Assembly: GCA_907163375.1 (NCBI GenBank)
Contig: CAJQUW010004746.1
Location: 713,022 to 777,021, forward strand
Reading direction: 5' to 3'
Length of the DNA stretch: 64,000 bases
Origin: Prostheceraeus crozeri
Lineage: Eukaryota > Platyhelminthes > Polycladida > Euryleptidae
The notes under the pieces are model-generated. The model worked only from the letters and a program-made list of their open reading frames with translations. It was not told the origin of the DNA and did not search any database. Positions 10,341 through 23,483 of this stretch are shown piece by piece (position 1 is the stretch's first letter; every line of letters begins with the position of its first letter). Made by a program: the position numbers and the translations under genes.

Positions 10341-11915
10341 TTTTTATGAGTTCCAACTCGTTTGGTAAATCTCCCTTGAAAAAAAATCATAAGCTGCTGG
10401 TCACCCAACGAGCAAAATATCCATCTCAGATAAAACGGATAGTACAGAATTTATCCATCAAACGGATATCTATGAAGTATCTAGACTTGAGTGATATCAA
10501 ATGATACATTTTACGAAGTGATATCACAGAACGCACGCATCTCTCACCGGCTCAGGTGTCCTCTGCTGACAGTTTATTGATTCACGTACGTTGATATCGT
10601 ATATCCTGGTGGATTGTTGCGACCGAGTTTTATAACAGGCATCCAATGTTTCCACATTTTCGAGGAAGCCTTTGCAGATGAGAAATTAAAATCCCAACTC
10701 TTTCAGTCTAGAAATTCAAGTTTCAAAATTGGCAAAAACTATTCTGAAAACCTCTTGGATGATGATTTTCATTTGAAATACAATTTTGGCAGGAATGCCT
10801 GCACTTAGTGGTCACTGATTTTGCAACACAATAATGAAAGGATTTGCGGCACCAGAAATATGACTTTTCATCATCAACATTGCAAACTGCAACGAAATTC
10901 AAATATAAATAGCATTGGAGTTAGAAAAATAAATAAACAAATTATCGAATTTGTAACTTCTATCAATCTAGGGCTTATCCCACAGAATTAGATTCATCTG
11001 CGCGCACTACGGTTACCTAGAAAGGAAGAGTTATATGCAACCTTAATATCGAAACGACACATCACATAATTAGACAACTTGCTCCTTCTCGAACGGATAA
11101 TTTGTGTATCGCTTGCTACTGGAAATGGAAGACAATAAGCTGTCAGCAGAGTACACCTGAGTCGGTGAGAGATGCGTGCGTTCTGTGATATAACTTCGTA
11201 AAATGTATCATTTGATATCACTCAAGTCTAGATACTTCATAGATATCCGTTTGATGGATAAATTCTGTACTATCCGTTTTATCTGAGATGGATATTTTGC
11301 TCGTTGAGTATCTTTTATATTGTTCCGTCCATGTAGCCAACAGATGATGGCCCATAAAACAAAAGCATAGTGAACGCTGAGCTTTCGCGAGACCACTCGC
11401 ATCGTCTGAGCGTTGTAAAATTGACCATTAAAATCATGACAGTGGACCACTTCGCTACCAACGGGTTATTTCATACTTTCTGTTGAGATCAGGTCGGTGA
11501 ATATCAATCATTTGGGCTTCAGCGATTCTAGTCTCAACAGGCGCATTACAATGTGTCAGTATCTCTACCTGAAAATCGTTGATTGTCAAAGAATTATTGT
11601 GACCATTCTTAGAATGATCAGACAGGGGTGAATCCCAAATCGCTGAAGCCCAACTGATTGATATTCACCGACCTGATCTCAACAGAAAGTATAAAATAAC
11701 CCGTTGGTAGTGAAGTGGTCCACTGTCATGATTTTAATGGCTAATTTTACAACGCTCAGACGATGCGAGTGGTCTCGCGAAAGCTCAGCGTTCACCATGC
11801 TTTTGTTTTGTGGGCCATCATCTGTTGGCTGCAGGGATGGAACAATGTAAATGATAACCAGCAGCTTATGATTTTTTCAAGGGAGATTTACCAAACGAGT
11901 TGGACCTCATAAAAA
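10341..11915. mobile_element. Palindromic non-autonomous element (outer of a nested pair)
   Basis: Bases 10341-10572 recur as the reverse complement in 11140-11915, where the right arm is interrupted by the inner element. Both ends contain TTTTTATGAG and the shared AACTCGTTTGGTAAATCTCC block. The roughly 570-bp centre (10573-11139) carries no recognisable transposase; its one short open frame (10614-10808) has no known motif. I could not define a target duplication. Confidence 0.65.
11319..11846. mobile_element. Palindromic element nested in the outer one
   Basis: Ends read ATTGTTCCGTCC and, reversed, ATTGTTCCATCC. The arms are about 200 bp each (roughly 11319-11520 and 11640-11846) around a 110-bp centre. 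It splits the right arm of the surrounding palindrome, so it inserted later. It has no coding capacity. Confidence 0.65.
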
Positions 11916-13225
11916 TGAATTACCTCCCGTTCGCTGCAGTCAATTTGATATAATTTTTAACCCTGATTGGGACAAGATTTTGAGATAAACAGAAGCGGAT
12001 ATCGGTTGACAGATTGTCAGCAATAGTTTTCAATTTATTCATAGAAAGATGCGTCATTTTTACTGTGTATAGTTGTGTCAAACCGTTAGCATTACAAAAT
12101 CTGAATTTAAGTCCTAATAAAATCCTACTAGTAACTACTAGTAATGTCCTGAAAATGAATGAGCGTAAGAAATCCCCTGAGTAATAATAAATAATATGAA
12201 TTACTTTTAATGATAATATTGCAGGACGTCCCAACAATGATCTCCAGCAAGCTTGATGACATTTGAAGAACAATAATATAGAGTACAAACAGTCCAAAAT
12301 AGTAGGCCTAGTAATTATCATGAAAAAAATGTAATTATTCTTTCATCAAAAGACTGTCATTTTTACCTAACATGAGGCAACTCAGGCTCCAGGGGAAGAT
12401 CTAGTGACTCCAGAGAATACAGCTGGTGACCGTGGAAAATAGTTCCATTGACAACTGGCAAAGACCTCACAAAGGGATTAAGGGATTCCTTTTGGGAGCA
12501 CGTAAGTTTGTGTGTGTCTGGCGAAGCGATAGTTTGCTCTGGTTACTTCGTGTCAGGGTTGGTTCTTGTTGGGTTCCTGGCCCCTACGAGTTAGTGCTTA
12601 TGACTGAGGGAGACACTCCTGTAACCACAATTCTGTGCCTGTAACTGGCAATGTGTCCCTGAGACGCCATGCAGAGTCAGCGCTAGTGAGCATGTCCCTG
12701 ATAATGTAAAGGATTGATGGCAGGGTTCTTTTCGTTGATAGTCAGTATGACGCATGTGTAAAGGAACTGGGTTAGAGCTTGATGGGGACCTCACCGCATG
12801 CTCTGTATGTCCCTTATCGGCTCAATGTAGTGTCCCTGTAACATATCAGGGCCTGCTGTTCGTTTGGTGCTGGGTGGATTGGGCTAGATTGCTTCTACTC
12901 TGGGTCCTACTTCGCACCTTCGTGTGAAGGAGATGGTGGGGGCCATTGAACCGTGCGGCAAATTGAACCAACAGCCTTTCCTCCAAAAATAGAAATAGCG
13001 GAAACTTTTATGCTTTGAGACATTGTTTATTCTAACAAATAAACATGATTCATCTGATAATTTCAATTGTCTATGCTCTCTATCATTATTTTCAAAGGAT
13101 TTCCAAAAAATGTCAATGAAAAAGTAAATTTTCTGAAAATCTGAACTTTTGTTTTAATGTAGTCAAAAACTTGCGCATATTTTCACTAGACAGTATGTTT
13201 CTCAAGCATTCTTTATCAGTTTCAA
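11916..13225. other. Intergenic, locally GC-richer
   Basis: No supported gene. The 12.4-12.95 kb part is richer in G and C than its surroundings and shows several open frames on both strands without known motifs. It could be an old repeat, but I see no ends. Confidence 0.35.
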
Positions 13226-15690
13226 CCCTTTCGGCGCCAAGTATTCCCACAAGCTGTTGCTGCCAGCGCCAAGTATTTTCGATCGAAAAAATGTCATTTT
13301 TTTGATTTTTTTACTTAAACGTGTATTTTCATCATTTACTTCCTTTTTTTGATCCTACGTTACTTTTATATCATTTCCATTAACTTAAATTGTGTTTTCC
13401 TCTGTAATTGTAATGAAACAATTATGTAATTATGAAAAGAGTAAATTTTATTCATCAACACAGTACAAAATTTTACGAGTCCGATTTCTTTATTTCATAC
13501 TTTCCGAAAATAAAATAGAAGCCATTCGCAGTTAGAGAAAAACGTAATTATATTGATGCCAAAATGGCGAAACAATGGCGACACAACCAAAAGTTGGCTT
13601 ACTACATGTGATACACATACTTTGCAGCTGCGGCCTTGAAATCCCGATGTGTGTGAAACAGTTCGTGGCACGGTGAGGAACACATTGGAAGGTCACATTG
13701 CTTGCATTTGAAATGTGTTTGTTTGCGCTTCCATCCTGGCAGTTTTCTGTCACTACATACAATGCAGTCAGGTTTATGTGATTAATCCACATGGCTCGAA
13801 ACAAAATGCCTCTCAGTGAGTCGATCTGGCATCGGATTTAGCGATGGACGGGAAAAACACTTCCGATCTTTTGCATAATTCTGCAACAAACCGTCAATGA
13901 CTTGCTGGCGAAACTTGCGCTGACTGATTGGATTCTCCTCACTTTTCTGATAAACGATGTAGCTGTTTATCAAGGCAATTTCCACCAATCTGTGGTAAAT
14001 GGTTCGGTACCACTTGGTTTCTTTGTGCAACCAACAAAAAGTGCTTACTTTTTGGTCCAGGATGTCGACGCCACCCATATGTTGGTTATAGGCATCAGCG
14101 ATAAGAGGCTTTTGAATAACACGATGGCCATCAGCAGTTCGTTTTGATCGGATTCTTTTCTCAACAGTTCCATTGTCATGAACATTGGATAAGAAATGTA
14201 CACGCTTTGTGTCATGCCATGCACATGCTATGAGGTTTCCAGTCCGCCGGAAAACGGACATTTCTCATCGATCAAGGTTCAAATTTTTTGGATGGAGGTC
14301 ACTGGGCTTGTCTTTTCGACCAGGTTTTACAGTCCCACAGGCTCCAATTTTTTACCTTTCAAGTTCTTTGAAAAGGCGCGGTGAGGAATAGAAATTGTCA
14401 GTGTAAACAATGTGGCCATGGTTCTCAAAACCGTCGAGTAAAGAAAGAACGATAGATTCGGTGGGTGGTGCTAAAGCTCTACAGAACTGGAATTGTGCCG
14501 CGGCCGCAATAAGTGATAAACTTCAATGCATATCCAGTCTTGCTTTCACAAAGGAAGTACTGCTTTATTCCCCATTTTGTTGGCTTATTGGGTAAATACT
14601 GCCGAATGGAAAGTCGTCCTTTGAAGCGAATTCATGCTTTCATCAATTGTGAGGTGTTGTGACGGGCAGTATATCTTCTCGTACTGAGATTGGCAGATGT
14701 TGATCAGATGTTTTACTTTCCATAGGATATCGTAATTTTCGTCAGTTTTTTTCGGTCTTTCAACGTTATTGTCAGCAAAATGTAAAAACGACAGCATAAG
14801 TTCAAAACGATTTCGTGACATCATCGAAAAGGGAGTATGAGTTAGCCACCAAGTTTCCCAGTAGTCCTCCAGTTCATTTTTGTTGCTCAGGCCCATTGCA
14901 ATTTGTAAAGCTACAAATGCTTTCATCTCATCAAGGTTTGTGTCATTCCATGAGTTGAAACGAGAGCACTTTGGCAATTCAGCGGGGCAATCAAAAAAAT
15001 CCAATGCATACTTGTTAGTCCGTTCCACCATAAGATAAAATGCTTCGTCAGGAAAAACAAAGAAAAGTAATCCACAGGATCGAAGTCAGACGTATCCACC
15101 AAGACTCCTGTTCTCCTTCTAAAAGGAGGTAGCCAGTGAGATACATAATTGTTACTACAAGATTCCCATCTTGTATCCGATGAACAGTGCGAAGTAGGCC
15201 TATTGGAAACAGGCTGGCCAGAGAATCTTGCAGTTGCATGCTGATTTTGATCACCATCAGACTCAGAATGAATGTCAAAGTGTGTATCTGACACTTCACT
15301 ATCAGAATCTTGTATTATATTGGCAATTTCTTCAGCGGTAAAGCTTCTCGTGAATCTTCTGGCTCGCGATGAGTTTGCCATTTCCAATCAACGGTTGAAA
15401 AGCACTGCCTCTTACTGCCTTTGACTCTCACCAAACGTGAGCGAAGCTCAGAGCGGCACAGCGCTCGCGAATCGATCAGGCAGTGCATTGATTGGCAGCA
15501 GGGTAAAAGTGCAAACCGCAATAAATGTGGCGAAAACACCGGCAGCATGATTGGAATTCGTCACACGGCCACAATACCAGACAAAAGCATAATAGAACAA
15601 TAGAATTGAGTGTTTAGAAACTTGTCGACTTTAGTCGCCAATGGCGCTCTATGGGTAAGTCGACTAAAGTCGACAATGGCGTCGAAAGGG
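13226..15690 (-). mobile_element. piggyBac-type DNA transposon, broken
   Basis: The element begins CCCTTTCGGCGCC and ends with the reverse of CCCTTTCGACGCC. The right side is flanked by TTAA (15691-15694), and TCAA sits at the matching left position (13222-13225), a decayed copy of the TTAA target. It is 2465 bp, normal for piggyBac. Sub-terminal palindromes lie near the right end (GTCGACTAAAGTCGAC at 15659-15674) and left end (TTTTCGATCGAAAA). One transposase gene fills the inside on the minus strand. Confidence 0.85.
13532..15387 (-). pseudogene. piggyBac transposase (DDE), degenerate
   Basis: Reading from 15387 downwards, an acidic N-terminus is followed by the piggyBac core with YALDFFDCPAELPKCSRF, LTIDESM (first catalytic Asp), VYTDNFYSS (second Asp, near 14400) and MGGVDILDQ (third Asp). 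A Cys-rich C-terminal zinc-binding segment lies at about 13530-13800. The reading frame changes and is stopped several times, for example between 15031 and 15060 and in 14262-14584, so no active enzyme is made. Open pieces are 14923-15387, 14585-15031 and 13782-14261. The full-length family enzyme has about 550-600 residues, and these pieces together cover that. Confidence 0.85.
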
Positions 15691-15694
15691 TTAA

Positions 15695-16645
15695 TGCAGT
15701 TGAGACAAAAACTCGTTGAGTGCAACATATTTTCATAAGAGAACGTTTTTGAAAAGTTAGCGATGAGGAGCACATTGAACCACCCAAGATGGGGCACTTT
15801 TAACATGGTTCATAGTGCCCCACTTCGATGATCAATTTTTCTTTTATTGAGTGAGCGAAGTGATTTATAAGTTTTGACATGTGATTGTGCTATTGGTCTG
15901 CAACGCTATCAAATTGACTATTTAGAAATATTTGAGCAGTTATGCAATTCGTTTTTGTGCGCTGCAACTCTTTTCGAGAACAAAGCACCCTGCAGGGTAG
16001 CATGACGAAGAATGAATATTGAAAAAAATTAATTGATAAATTGATATTAATGGTGATCCCAATCAAAATGTGCCTTTAAATACACTGGCGTCTATGCACC
16101 GTGCTGGTCATAAAATTGAATTGTTAATGCTTCGGTGTTTGATGATATTCAGCTATTTTTCTTAGGCTTGCTTGTGTTCTACATATGTCTACGTATAATG
16201 CGCAATGCCCACAGGCATGCTCTAATTGATGATTCAATGATAGACGTAATATTTATCAATAATTACGTTTATTTTACAAGTAGCAGTAATTTTATAGGTA
16301 GTAATTACAGGTTTATTTTTCATTTATCAATAATTTTACGTATCAATAATTTTAGAATTAATGCTCTTACCAAGGCTCTTCCATCATGAATAATGCTATT
16401 AATCTGAGAACTCTGCATTTTTCTTTCAGAAATTCATTTTTTATATCAAGCATATAGGCCATCATTCTTGACAACAAAAATCTCAAAACTATTAGTTTTG
16501 TTGTTTGATTTCAATAATTCATGAACTGAAGCTATAGATCTGATACATGTCTATAAGCAAGAGAGTAATAAATAAAATTGGTTCAGTGTGCCCCACACAT
16601 GGGGCACAAATGTTTCTTCGAATATATATATTCTTTACATATGTA
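15695..16645. other. Intergenic, short GTGCCCCA hairpins
   Basis: No gene. TGGGGCAC and its complement form short hairpins at about 15790-15823 and again at 16588-16608. They may be ends of a small degraded element. Confidence 0.35.
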
Positions 16646-16649
16646 CATG

Positions 16650-16699
<50 letters not shown>

Positions 16700-16701
16700 T
16701 G

Positions 16702-16776
<75 letters not shown>
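16650..16776. repeat. (TA)n microsatellite
   Basis: About 125 bp of alternating T and A broken by two TACATG interruptions. All open frames through it (Tyr-Ile repeats) are artefacts. Confidence 0.95.
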
Positions 16777-16780
<4 letters not shown>

Positions 16781-17445
16781 AAGCTTTTAATAGTGAAAAC
16801 GTAAAGATTCCAAAGAAACTATTTAAAAATCCCGTCTCTCAGCATTCTACACAAGAAAAAGAACTAAGAAAAGAAATGTGCTTAAAGAACTGTGAATATG
16901 AAATAAAGAGACTAAAACTGGTAGCCGATATTAAGAACAAAGTGGTGAAAGAAATAGATGATGAAATATCAGACTTTTATAACGCACATTATAACAGTGA
17001 GGAAGGAGACCGCCGAAAACATCGATGGAGAGAAATGGTGGAAGGAGAAGAACAAACAAGCAAAGTAATTTGGCAGAAGAAGAGATCATTTTTTAATTCA
17101 GAGAGACACATGATATCAATTAATAGTGAAAGCAAAAGTGTATATAAACAATTGCATTCTTCAAACTTTCACAACAGATGCATGTATAATAAGAAACATA
17201 ATAACGTAACTAAAAGAAACGATAACTCAAACAGAAATTGCAGGAATGTTAACTATAATTGGAGGGTTCAACAATATAATGAGGAAAATGAACTTATGAA
17301 TCATAATGAAAATAATTGGAGAACTTCAAATAGGAATAATGATCCTTATAATGGACATAATTATTATAACAGCTACAATTACCTTAATTTTACTAACAAA
17401 CCTGCATTCTATGACCGGAAGATATCCTATAGACGATTATTTTAA
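16777..17445 (+). CDS. Unidentified Lys/Asn-rich ORF next to the microsatellite
   Basis: After the microsatellite a plus-strand frame stays open for about 220 codons. The first half is a charged helical segment with [15 protein letters not shown] and a WREMVEG...[10 protein letters not shown] block. The second half is very rich in Asn and Tyr. I do not recognise the family. A retroelement-like tail motif follows at 17511-17550, so the ORF may be the remnant of an element's first protein. No clear start codon lies outside the repeat. It could also be chance coding in AT-rich DNA. Confidence 0.25.
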
Positions 17446-17510
17446 TGTAACTTTGACATCTATGTATATGTACTTGTGCTATAATTTCAAAAAATATATG
17501 CATTAATCCC

Positions 17511-17550
17511 TTGAAGAGTCCTATGATAGGACGTAAACCGGTCGGGATAA
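17511..17550 (+). ncRNA. Hammerhead-like hairpin motif of a retroelement 3' end
   Basis: TTGAAGA is followed by a perfect hairpin (GTCCTA TGA TAGGAC, 17518-17532) and then GTAAACCGGTCGGGAT. This resembles the CTGATGA, stem II, GAAAC order of the hammerhead ribozyme known from Penelope-like elements. The core is altered, so self-cleavage is doubtful. It may only be a decayed relic. Confidence 0.3.
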
Positions 17551-19709
17551 AATCTTGAGTTTTGATTGTCTTCTTTGGGCTATTTTTTTGATATATATAT
17601 ATACATGTTCACAATACCCACAAATGTAAGAGTACACACATTCAGATTTGACATTCCAAGAGTACGTATTCTTACACTTGCTTCGTACTAAATTTTCTCA
17701 AAGTTTCTCATGAATGTGAAAACAAATTATGTAGGTAACATCTGAGTTTATTAGAAAATACATGAAATAGCCATGTTTCTTTGACCATAATGACATGTAG
17801 GTCATAACCAAAAATAGCCCTCCGAGAGAATACAGAGGATTAGTGATATCAAATGACTTCAGAAGGCAAGCTACAAGTTAAATAATTTCTAATAGGTTTT
17901 CCCGCATCTACCAACAATGTACATTTAATAAGCAGATGTGACTATTAGGAGAAATCGCTTCACGGGTCACTAAGTGTGCAGTAGAAATATATTTTCCTTG
18001 ACTACTGATGACTTTCTGGGCTTGTTTCCAGTTTACCCCCATTGTCCGCATGCGACAGGCAATACAGACAGAGATAGAACCGGTCAGCCGGTAATAGCGA
18101 CTCCGGTAAAATTTCGAGCACATTCAATTCACACAACATACATGTACGTCCATAACTTAGCGACTGATGAAATTCATTCCATGAAGGTGATGCACTAAAA
18201 GTTGATTTTCTTTAAATCTATTTATAAATCCAAGAATCATTAATGATATATATAAAATGATACTTTAAGGCAGATTTTCTTTAACTAACAGTTGAGAGTT
18301 GGGTTCTGCATTACTGTTGATTATATTTTACAGTCTGAAATTTTTACGTTTTTACGTTTTTAAGCAGACAGTACGAGTAAAAATACTAGATTCTTCATCA
18401 ACTGTGTACCTTTTAATACGTGCGTAAGTTCATGTACAATTTTCTATTCGAATTAAACACCCACGGATTGAATATTTCCCTCCTTAATTACTTGACTTAT
18501 CGTGTACGCAGTAGAATATATCAATATGCGCTCCAAGCCGAAAATACTACCGGCTCTATCTCTGAGACAATATGAAATATTTGTGATTGAAAATTCAAGG
18601 AATCTCTCTAGCGCAGCTAAAATACCCAACTTAATCAACTTAACCCGCAGTATCTAATTTACTCGAAATATTTTGACCTTGTACTTTGGATCTATGTTAC
18701 CCATTTTTGATGAAAACCCTAAAATCGTTCTTGAGAGAGACGACATCAAGGCGATTTGACTTTAAATGTCTAAATACAATTCTTCTAATATTTTCAAATA
18801 TTTAAATAGAAAAGTAAAAAGTTTCATTAACATCTTTAATGTGTTGATTTACTGGCTGATTGTATTAAGAGAATGATTGTGGACAATTTGCAAATTCCTG
18901 ATCAACGGGATGCGTTTTTCAAGATAAGTTTGCCCGTCGAGAATGTAGAATCTACAATTTATACTTTGTAAACTTTTCCTTGTGACTTCCAGTCACATCA
19001 TGTACTTATCAAGGTACATGTAAAGGCAATAATTGCGTGAACTAGACCACGTCAACCGATGGAAGTGTGTCTCGAAACAATTGCGAAGTAATCGAATAAA
19101 AAATCGAATGAATAAAGAAAACATGAAATGTGAATCGAAACAACAATTCGATAGGTTTCACAATGGTACTTTTTGATATGAATATCGTGGAGAATACATT
19201 TTCAACAACGACCTATTATTACATACCAACATTTTGGAGAAGGCTCAATGATTTTCTAATCTGTCCAAACTCTCTTAGAGAAAAAAAGGACCAATGAAAA
19301 TAATTGTCAACTTCCTTTGGAATACTGCTGATTTTCTCAAATTCTAGATACAGTTAATAATCGAATACATTATTTATAACTGACTGATTAATTAAACAAA
19401 GTACACAAAGTACAAAATAGACTTCTGCTTTAAAGGCAAAAATACCCTCGCCATTCAAATTAAGGTTTGAAGTTCAAAATTTCGCTATCTTTCAAAGTCA
19501 ACACGAACACACCATTATTGCAACACCTGGCCTCTGGGGATGTGCTTTGACATATAAAAGGCCAAATGTCTGAGTTCGATATCCGTTCCATGTTCCAATC
19601 AAATAAATTTAGTAGCCAATGTTGACTCTTGCTCGATGTCACGATCTTAAGTTCGAGTCAAAAACAATTTATCATTGTCATCAGGTTGAAATGTGCGTAT
19701 GAGGATGAG
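17551..19709. other. Intergenic, downstream of the transporter gene
   Basis: About 2.1 kb of AT-rich sequence. The 3' untranslated region of the minus-strand transporter should occupy the upper part. No other gene or element end is visible. Confidence 0.4.
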
Positions 19710-20043
19710 TTATGTTTTGATAGAATGCTTTCCACGTTTTGTATCCGCTTCCCTCTTAATCACTGCTTCATTCTCTTGCATATATAAGTTGCGTTTCAGA
19801 GCGATGTAGGTCAAAAAGAACATTATGACTGAAGGAATGTGAGATAACAACGATGTGCCAATAAATAAAAATCGGAGTTTAGAACGATCGTAAAGAAGAC
19901 ACGCTCCATATCCAGAATCACCTTTTAAGAGGCAGGCATTGTCAATTATCATTCCATACAGTGGTGATCCACCAATACCCAGAAGTGAGCTTAAGAAACT
20001 GAGTAGGGCCATTGCCAAGGACTTGTCCTTTTCATGAACACAT
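19710..20043 (-). CDS. SLCO/OATP transporter, last coding exon
   Basis: This is the terminal coding exon of a sodium-independent organic-anion transporter (plasma membrane, 12 helices). The acceptor is TTATTTTAG just above 20043. The exon completes a split Arg codon and reads CVHEKDKSLAMALLSF, then the family's IGGSPLYGMIIDNACLL block, the GYGACLLYDRSKLR block, and a last membrane helix (FLFIGTSLLSHIPSVIMFFL). It ends with a basic cytoplasmic tail and a TAA. In OATPs the matching segment is the loop plus helices 11-12. Splice phase agrees with the preceding exon at 23618-23778. The tail is short and has no obvious PDZ-binding end. Confidence 0.85.
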
Positions 20044-22021
20044 CTAAAATAAGAGATAAATGCAAATTTTAATCATGCAATCATTGATCTTAAAATCCGT
20101 TGAATGCTGATGTTGCTTCCTGGAAATGACAGCTTTATGCATCTAGCTTTAGTAAATGATAGGAGGATACAAGGAGTTCACTGGAGTTGAATGAAAATAA
20201 GAAATATCCGCTTTATATTGAATATCTTGCCTACTTTTTAGACCGACGCATTTCACTCGCGAGTCAGGTCGCCACAACGAATTTCTGCAGGGATCAGGGC
20301 CGAAAATGAGACTTTCCCCAAAGACTTTCCCCACCAGTGCTGTCATTCAAGTCTGTTCCCATTTTTCAATTTAGGATGCAACTATTTATATAGAAGTTGT
20401 TTTGAAATTTACAGAATGTGGAAATGCTGTCTATAAGTGTTGGGTACAAACATTAATATTTGATGTCGTCGTCAGCAAAATGTTTGCAGGCCATTATTGC
20501 AAAAAATTCAAAGTAGACTACACGTGCATTGCATCAAATCTCTCATGCAAACGCTGTAATCCACTGTCTTCTAAATTCTTATGCCATCGCTTGCGAGAAG
20601 AACAAGTTGCTTAAAGATACTTTCTTACATGCTTTAAGTTCAATTCCATTGGTGCACCCAACCGGACAGCATTCAAAGCAATGGGAAATCCATCTTCTAA
20701 AATAATTGCTGTCCATTATTTAGCCAGTCATTGTCTTAACAATAAATCCGGTGATAAGTCAGACTTGACTTCTACCGATCTCACAAGCTTTATCGACCCC
20801 ATTGTCAGATTGTCTCTGACGGTGCATAGCAATCTGACTCTATCCCTGCTTTCGTGTGATTTAGATCCTTTAGACGAGTTGGTAGACCAATAAATGATTT
20901 CCACTTGATTTATGAGGCATGAATCATCAAGGAAATAGGCTATAATACATTTAAACAGCAATGGCCCAATGTCACATAATTAAACTTGACGTAAGATCAT
21001 CGACAACGGTCTTCAGTGCTTATTTATTAATATTGATTGATTTATAATTTAATTGTCTGATCTTTTTAAATGCTAGAGCAAGGTGTGTTATGCACACACA
21101 AAAGAATCAGTGCCACGTTCATCAGAATTGTTGTATCTAGTCGATTTTGAACCATAGGACAATGCAAAGGGAATGTTTCTATTATATCTCAAAATACAGA
21201 TAAACATACTCTTTGCTCCCATACTGATTGGTTTCAAAATATTTTGCAATCCTTGCAACATGCATACTTTTTTTCACATTTGCATACTTGTGCATGCGCT
21301 TGCGCTGCATATTTTTTTCGTATGCGCGCGCCCCCACCAATTTATGAAAATAGGGATATATATTTGTATATATCAATATACAATATCGATAGGGAGTGTG
21401 GCTTCTTCATTCCTAAAATGTCCAATAAGCAAGCGCCTTCCTCATGAAATTCGACAAGTACATTACCAAAAACCAAGGCAATTTTTCAATCTGTCGTCTC
21501 CGCACCTGTCTTAAACTGCCACCTGTCAATAAAGCCGCCCACGTCTTTACAGCCCTAAGCAAGACTTTGGAAGCGGATTTTTATAGCTGCATCCACTTTT
21601 GAGCAAGAAGGTCGTCGCCTCACCTCTACTGCCATGTCATACACATGCCAAACTGACCTTTTAATTCACAAAGTCTCACAAAGTGATCGAACTGACCTTT
21701 TAAGTGAACTGAACGATGAACTGAAACGGCTTGGAGCAAATTGAAAATGAACTGATTGAGCGAAGAAAATCGACAAATGAACGAGGAACTGAGTGATCTG
21801 AAAAATTGCCTCGTTCGAATGCACTGGTCCGATGTGCACTTTGGGGCTAATACAAATCTGCGCGTCTGCCGAGTTCTACCTGGTCCCTCTTGTCACACAT
21901 TATCAAAGACATTATAATATAAATCCAATGGGACATAATCAAAGCTTAACCAATTCCGTAAATTCAAAACTTACTACATATGACTCAGTCTTCGTTCGGA
22001 ATTCGTCCTATTTATAGCATA
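20044..22021. other. Transporter intron, part before the Tc1-like element
   Basis: Intron sequence between the last two transporter exons. Several short open frames on both strands show no known motif. No transposon ends were found in this stretch. Confidence 0.45.
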
Positions 22022-23483
22022 TACTCATTGACAAAATTTTTGAAACATTTACTTCTTTAACTTCTTTCTTTTTGACTGGTATATATACATGTATGCATGA
22101 TACCTTGATAATTTAGTCACAATCTCCACCAAGTCGATAGCACAGAAAAATCTGCCTGACTTGTCGTAGCAGATTCAACTTTAATAGCGCGTGTGCCCCC
22201 CCTCTAGCTCCAATGCATTCAGTAATCCGAGATGGCATGGATTCACAAAGTTTCTGAATGAAGGATGTTTCAAGGAGAAGCCACTGCTCTGTCATCTTTC
22301 AGAGAGAATGTTCAGGGACACTGGTGGAAGTGAATAGCGGTCTCTCACTCGCCGCCCAAGCTCGTCCCAGACTTGTTCAATGGGTGACAAGTCAGGTGAG
22401 CGTGCCGGCCAGTCAAGGGTTTGAATGTTCAATCTCCTAACAGTGGCAATGACAGCCGAGGAGCGATGTGGTCTTGCGTTGTCGTCTTGGAAGACGAGAT
22501 CCTCCACCCTGACCACTGGGGCAACAACAGGAAGCACAATTTCATTGAGATACCTCTCTCCAGTCAACGTGCCTTTGATGATGACTGCTGTCGTTCGTCC
22601 GCCATGCCAAATGCCACCCCACAGCATAACACTTCCACCACCATATCTGTCGTGTTCTTTAATACAGCATGGGGCAAAGCGTTCACCACAAACACTGGAA
22701 GACGGATGGCACGATCATTACAATGGGCAAAGCGTTTCACCTGGAAGGACGATGCACTCTGACACGGACCGCATTGACCAGAGTGAATCTCGATTCATCG
22801 GTCCACAAGACTTTTGCATTGATGGTCATTCCATCCATGAGCGATGGTCACCCAGGCAACTCGTCTTCTGCGGTGCTCAAAACTCAATGGAATTAGGACA
22901 GCTGGTCGTCGCGATTGAATTCCACCTTCTCGCAATCTTCGGTAAGCCGTTCGAACGCTACAGTCTATATTTTGGGCACTCTCTTCCTGTACGACTACTT
23001 AGGGACTGACACAAACACTCTATTTTCTCTTTGCAGCTAAAAACTAGACGTGCGTTCTGTTCCTTCTGCTGACTTCTTTGGACGACCAGATCCCTTCTTC
23101 TTTTTTAATCTCTCTTCATTCTTCCACACCACCAAAACCCGAACAACGACTCTCGATAGTTGCAGCTCTTCGGCAACACTCGCACAACTTCTACCACAAC
23201 GAATCATTCCAATAGTCATACCTCTGGTAAACTGATCGTGTGCCACTTTATTTTACAAAAGCTGGATTTCAGTTCACGTTTATGTTCAATTTGTAAAAGC
23301 AATTATGACAGTTGTATCGATATCAAAATTTGAAATTTGACCACCATAGATCTTTCTCCATTCTCTAATGTGTTGAATGGTAATACATAGAAAGTGAGAT
23401 ATTGCATCATACCTGAGAAAAAAATGAAACAAACTACAATTCAAGCCAATGATAGTTTGTTTCATTAATTATGTCAATGAGTA
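22022..23483 (-). mobile_element. Tc1/mariner-type DNA transposon, broken, in the intron
   Basis: Both ends read TACTCATTGACA followed by a related inverted repeat (about 30 bp), with TA on either side (22020-22021 and 23484-23485). The length of 1462 bp is normal for Tc1 elements. Transposase remnants lie inside on the minus strand. Confidence 0.75.
22113..23246 (-). pseudogene. Tc1-type transposase, degenerate
   Basis: From 23246 downwards there is a helix-turn-helix N-terminus (CASVAEELQLSRVVVRVL and a GRPKK linker). It is followed by WTDESRFTLVN (first catalytic Asp, near 22800), FQDDNARPH (second Asp) and DWPARSPDLSPIEQVWDELG (third acidic residue), then a C-terminal SMPSRITECIGARGG. 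Frame changes and stops divide it: 23037-23246, 22292-22627 and 22113-22295 are open pieces, and 22628-23036 is broken more than once. It is inactive. Confidence 0.85.

Noticed and set aside
12426-12794. Short open frames on both strands in GC-richer sequence
   Set aside because: No motif, no splice context and similar length on both strands, as expected by chance at this base composition.
16547-16804. Open frames of Tyr-Ile repeats
   Set aside because: They only read the TA microsatellite.
20149-20614. Possible extra transporter exons
   Set aside because: Splice phases already join 23618 directly to 20043 with a split Arg codon, and these frames lack membrane helices.
22425-23009. 194-codon plus-strand frame
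   Set aside because: It is the antisense of the Tc1-type transposase, whose motifs read on the minus strand.
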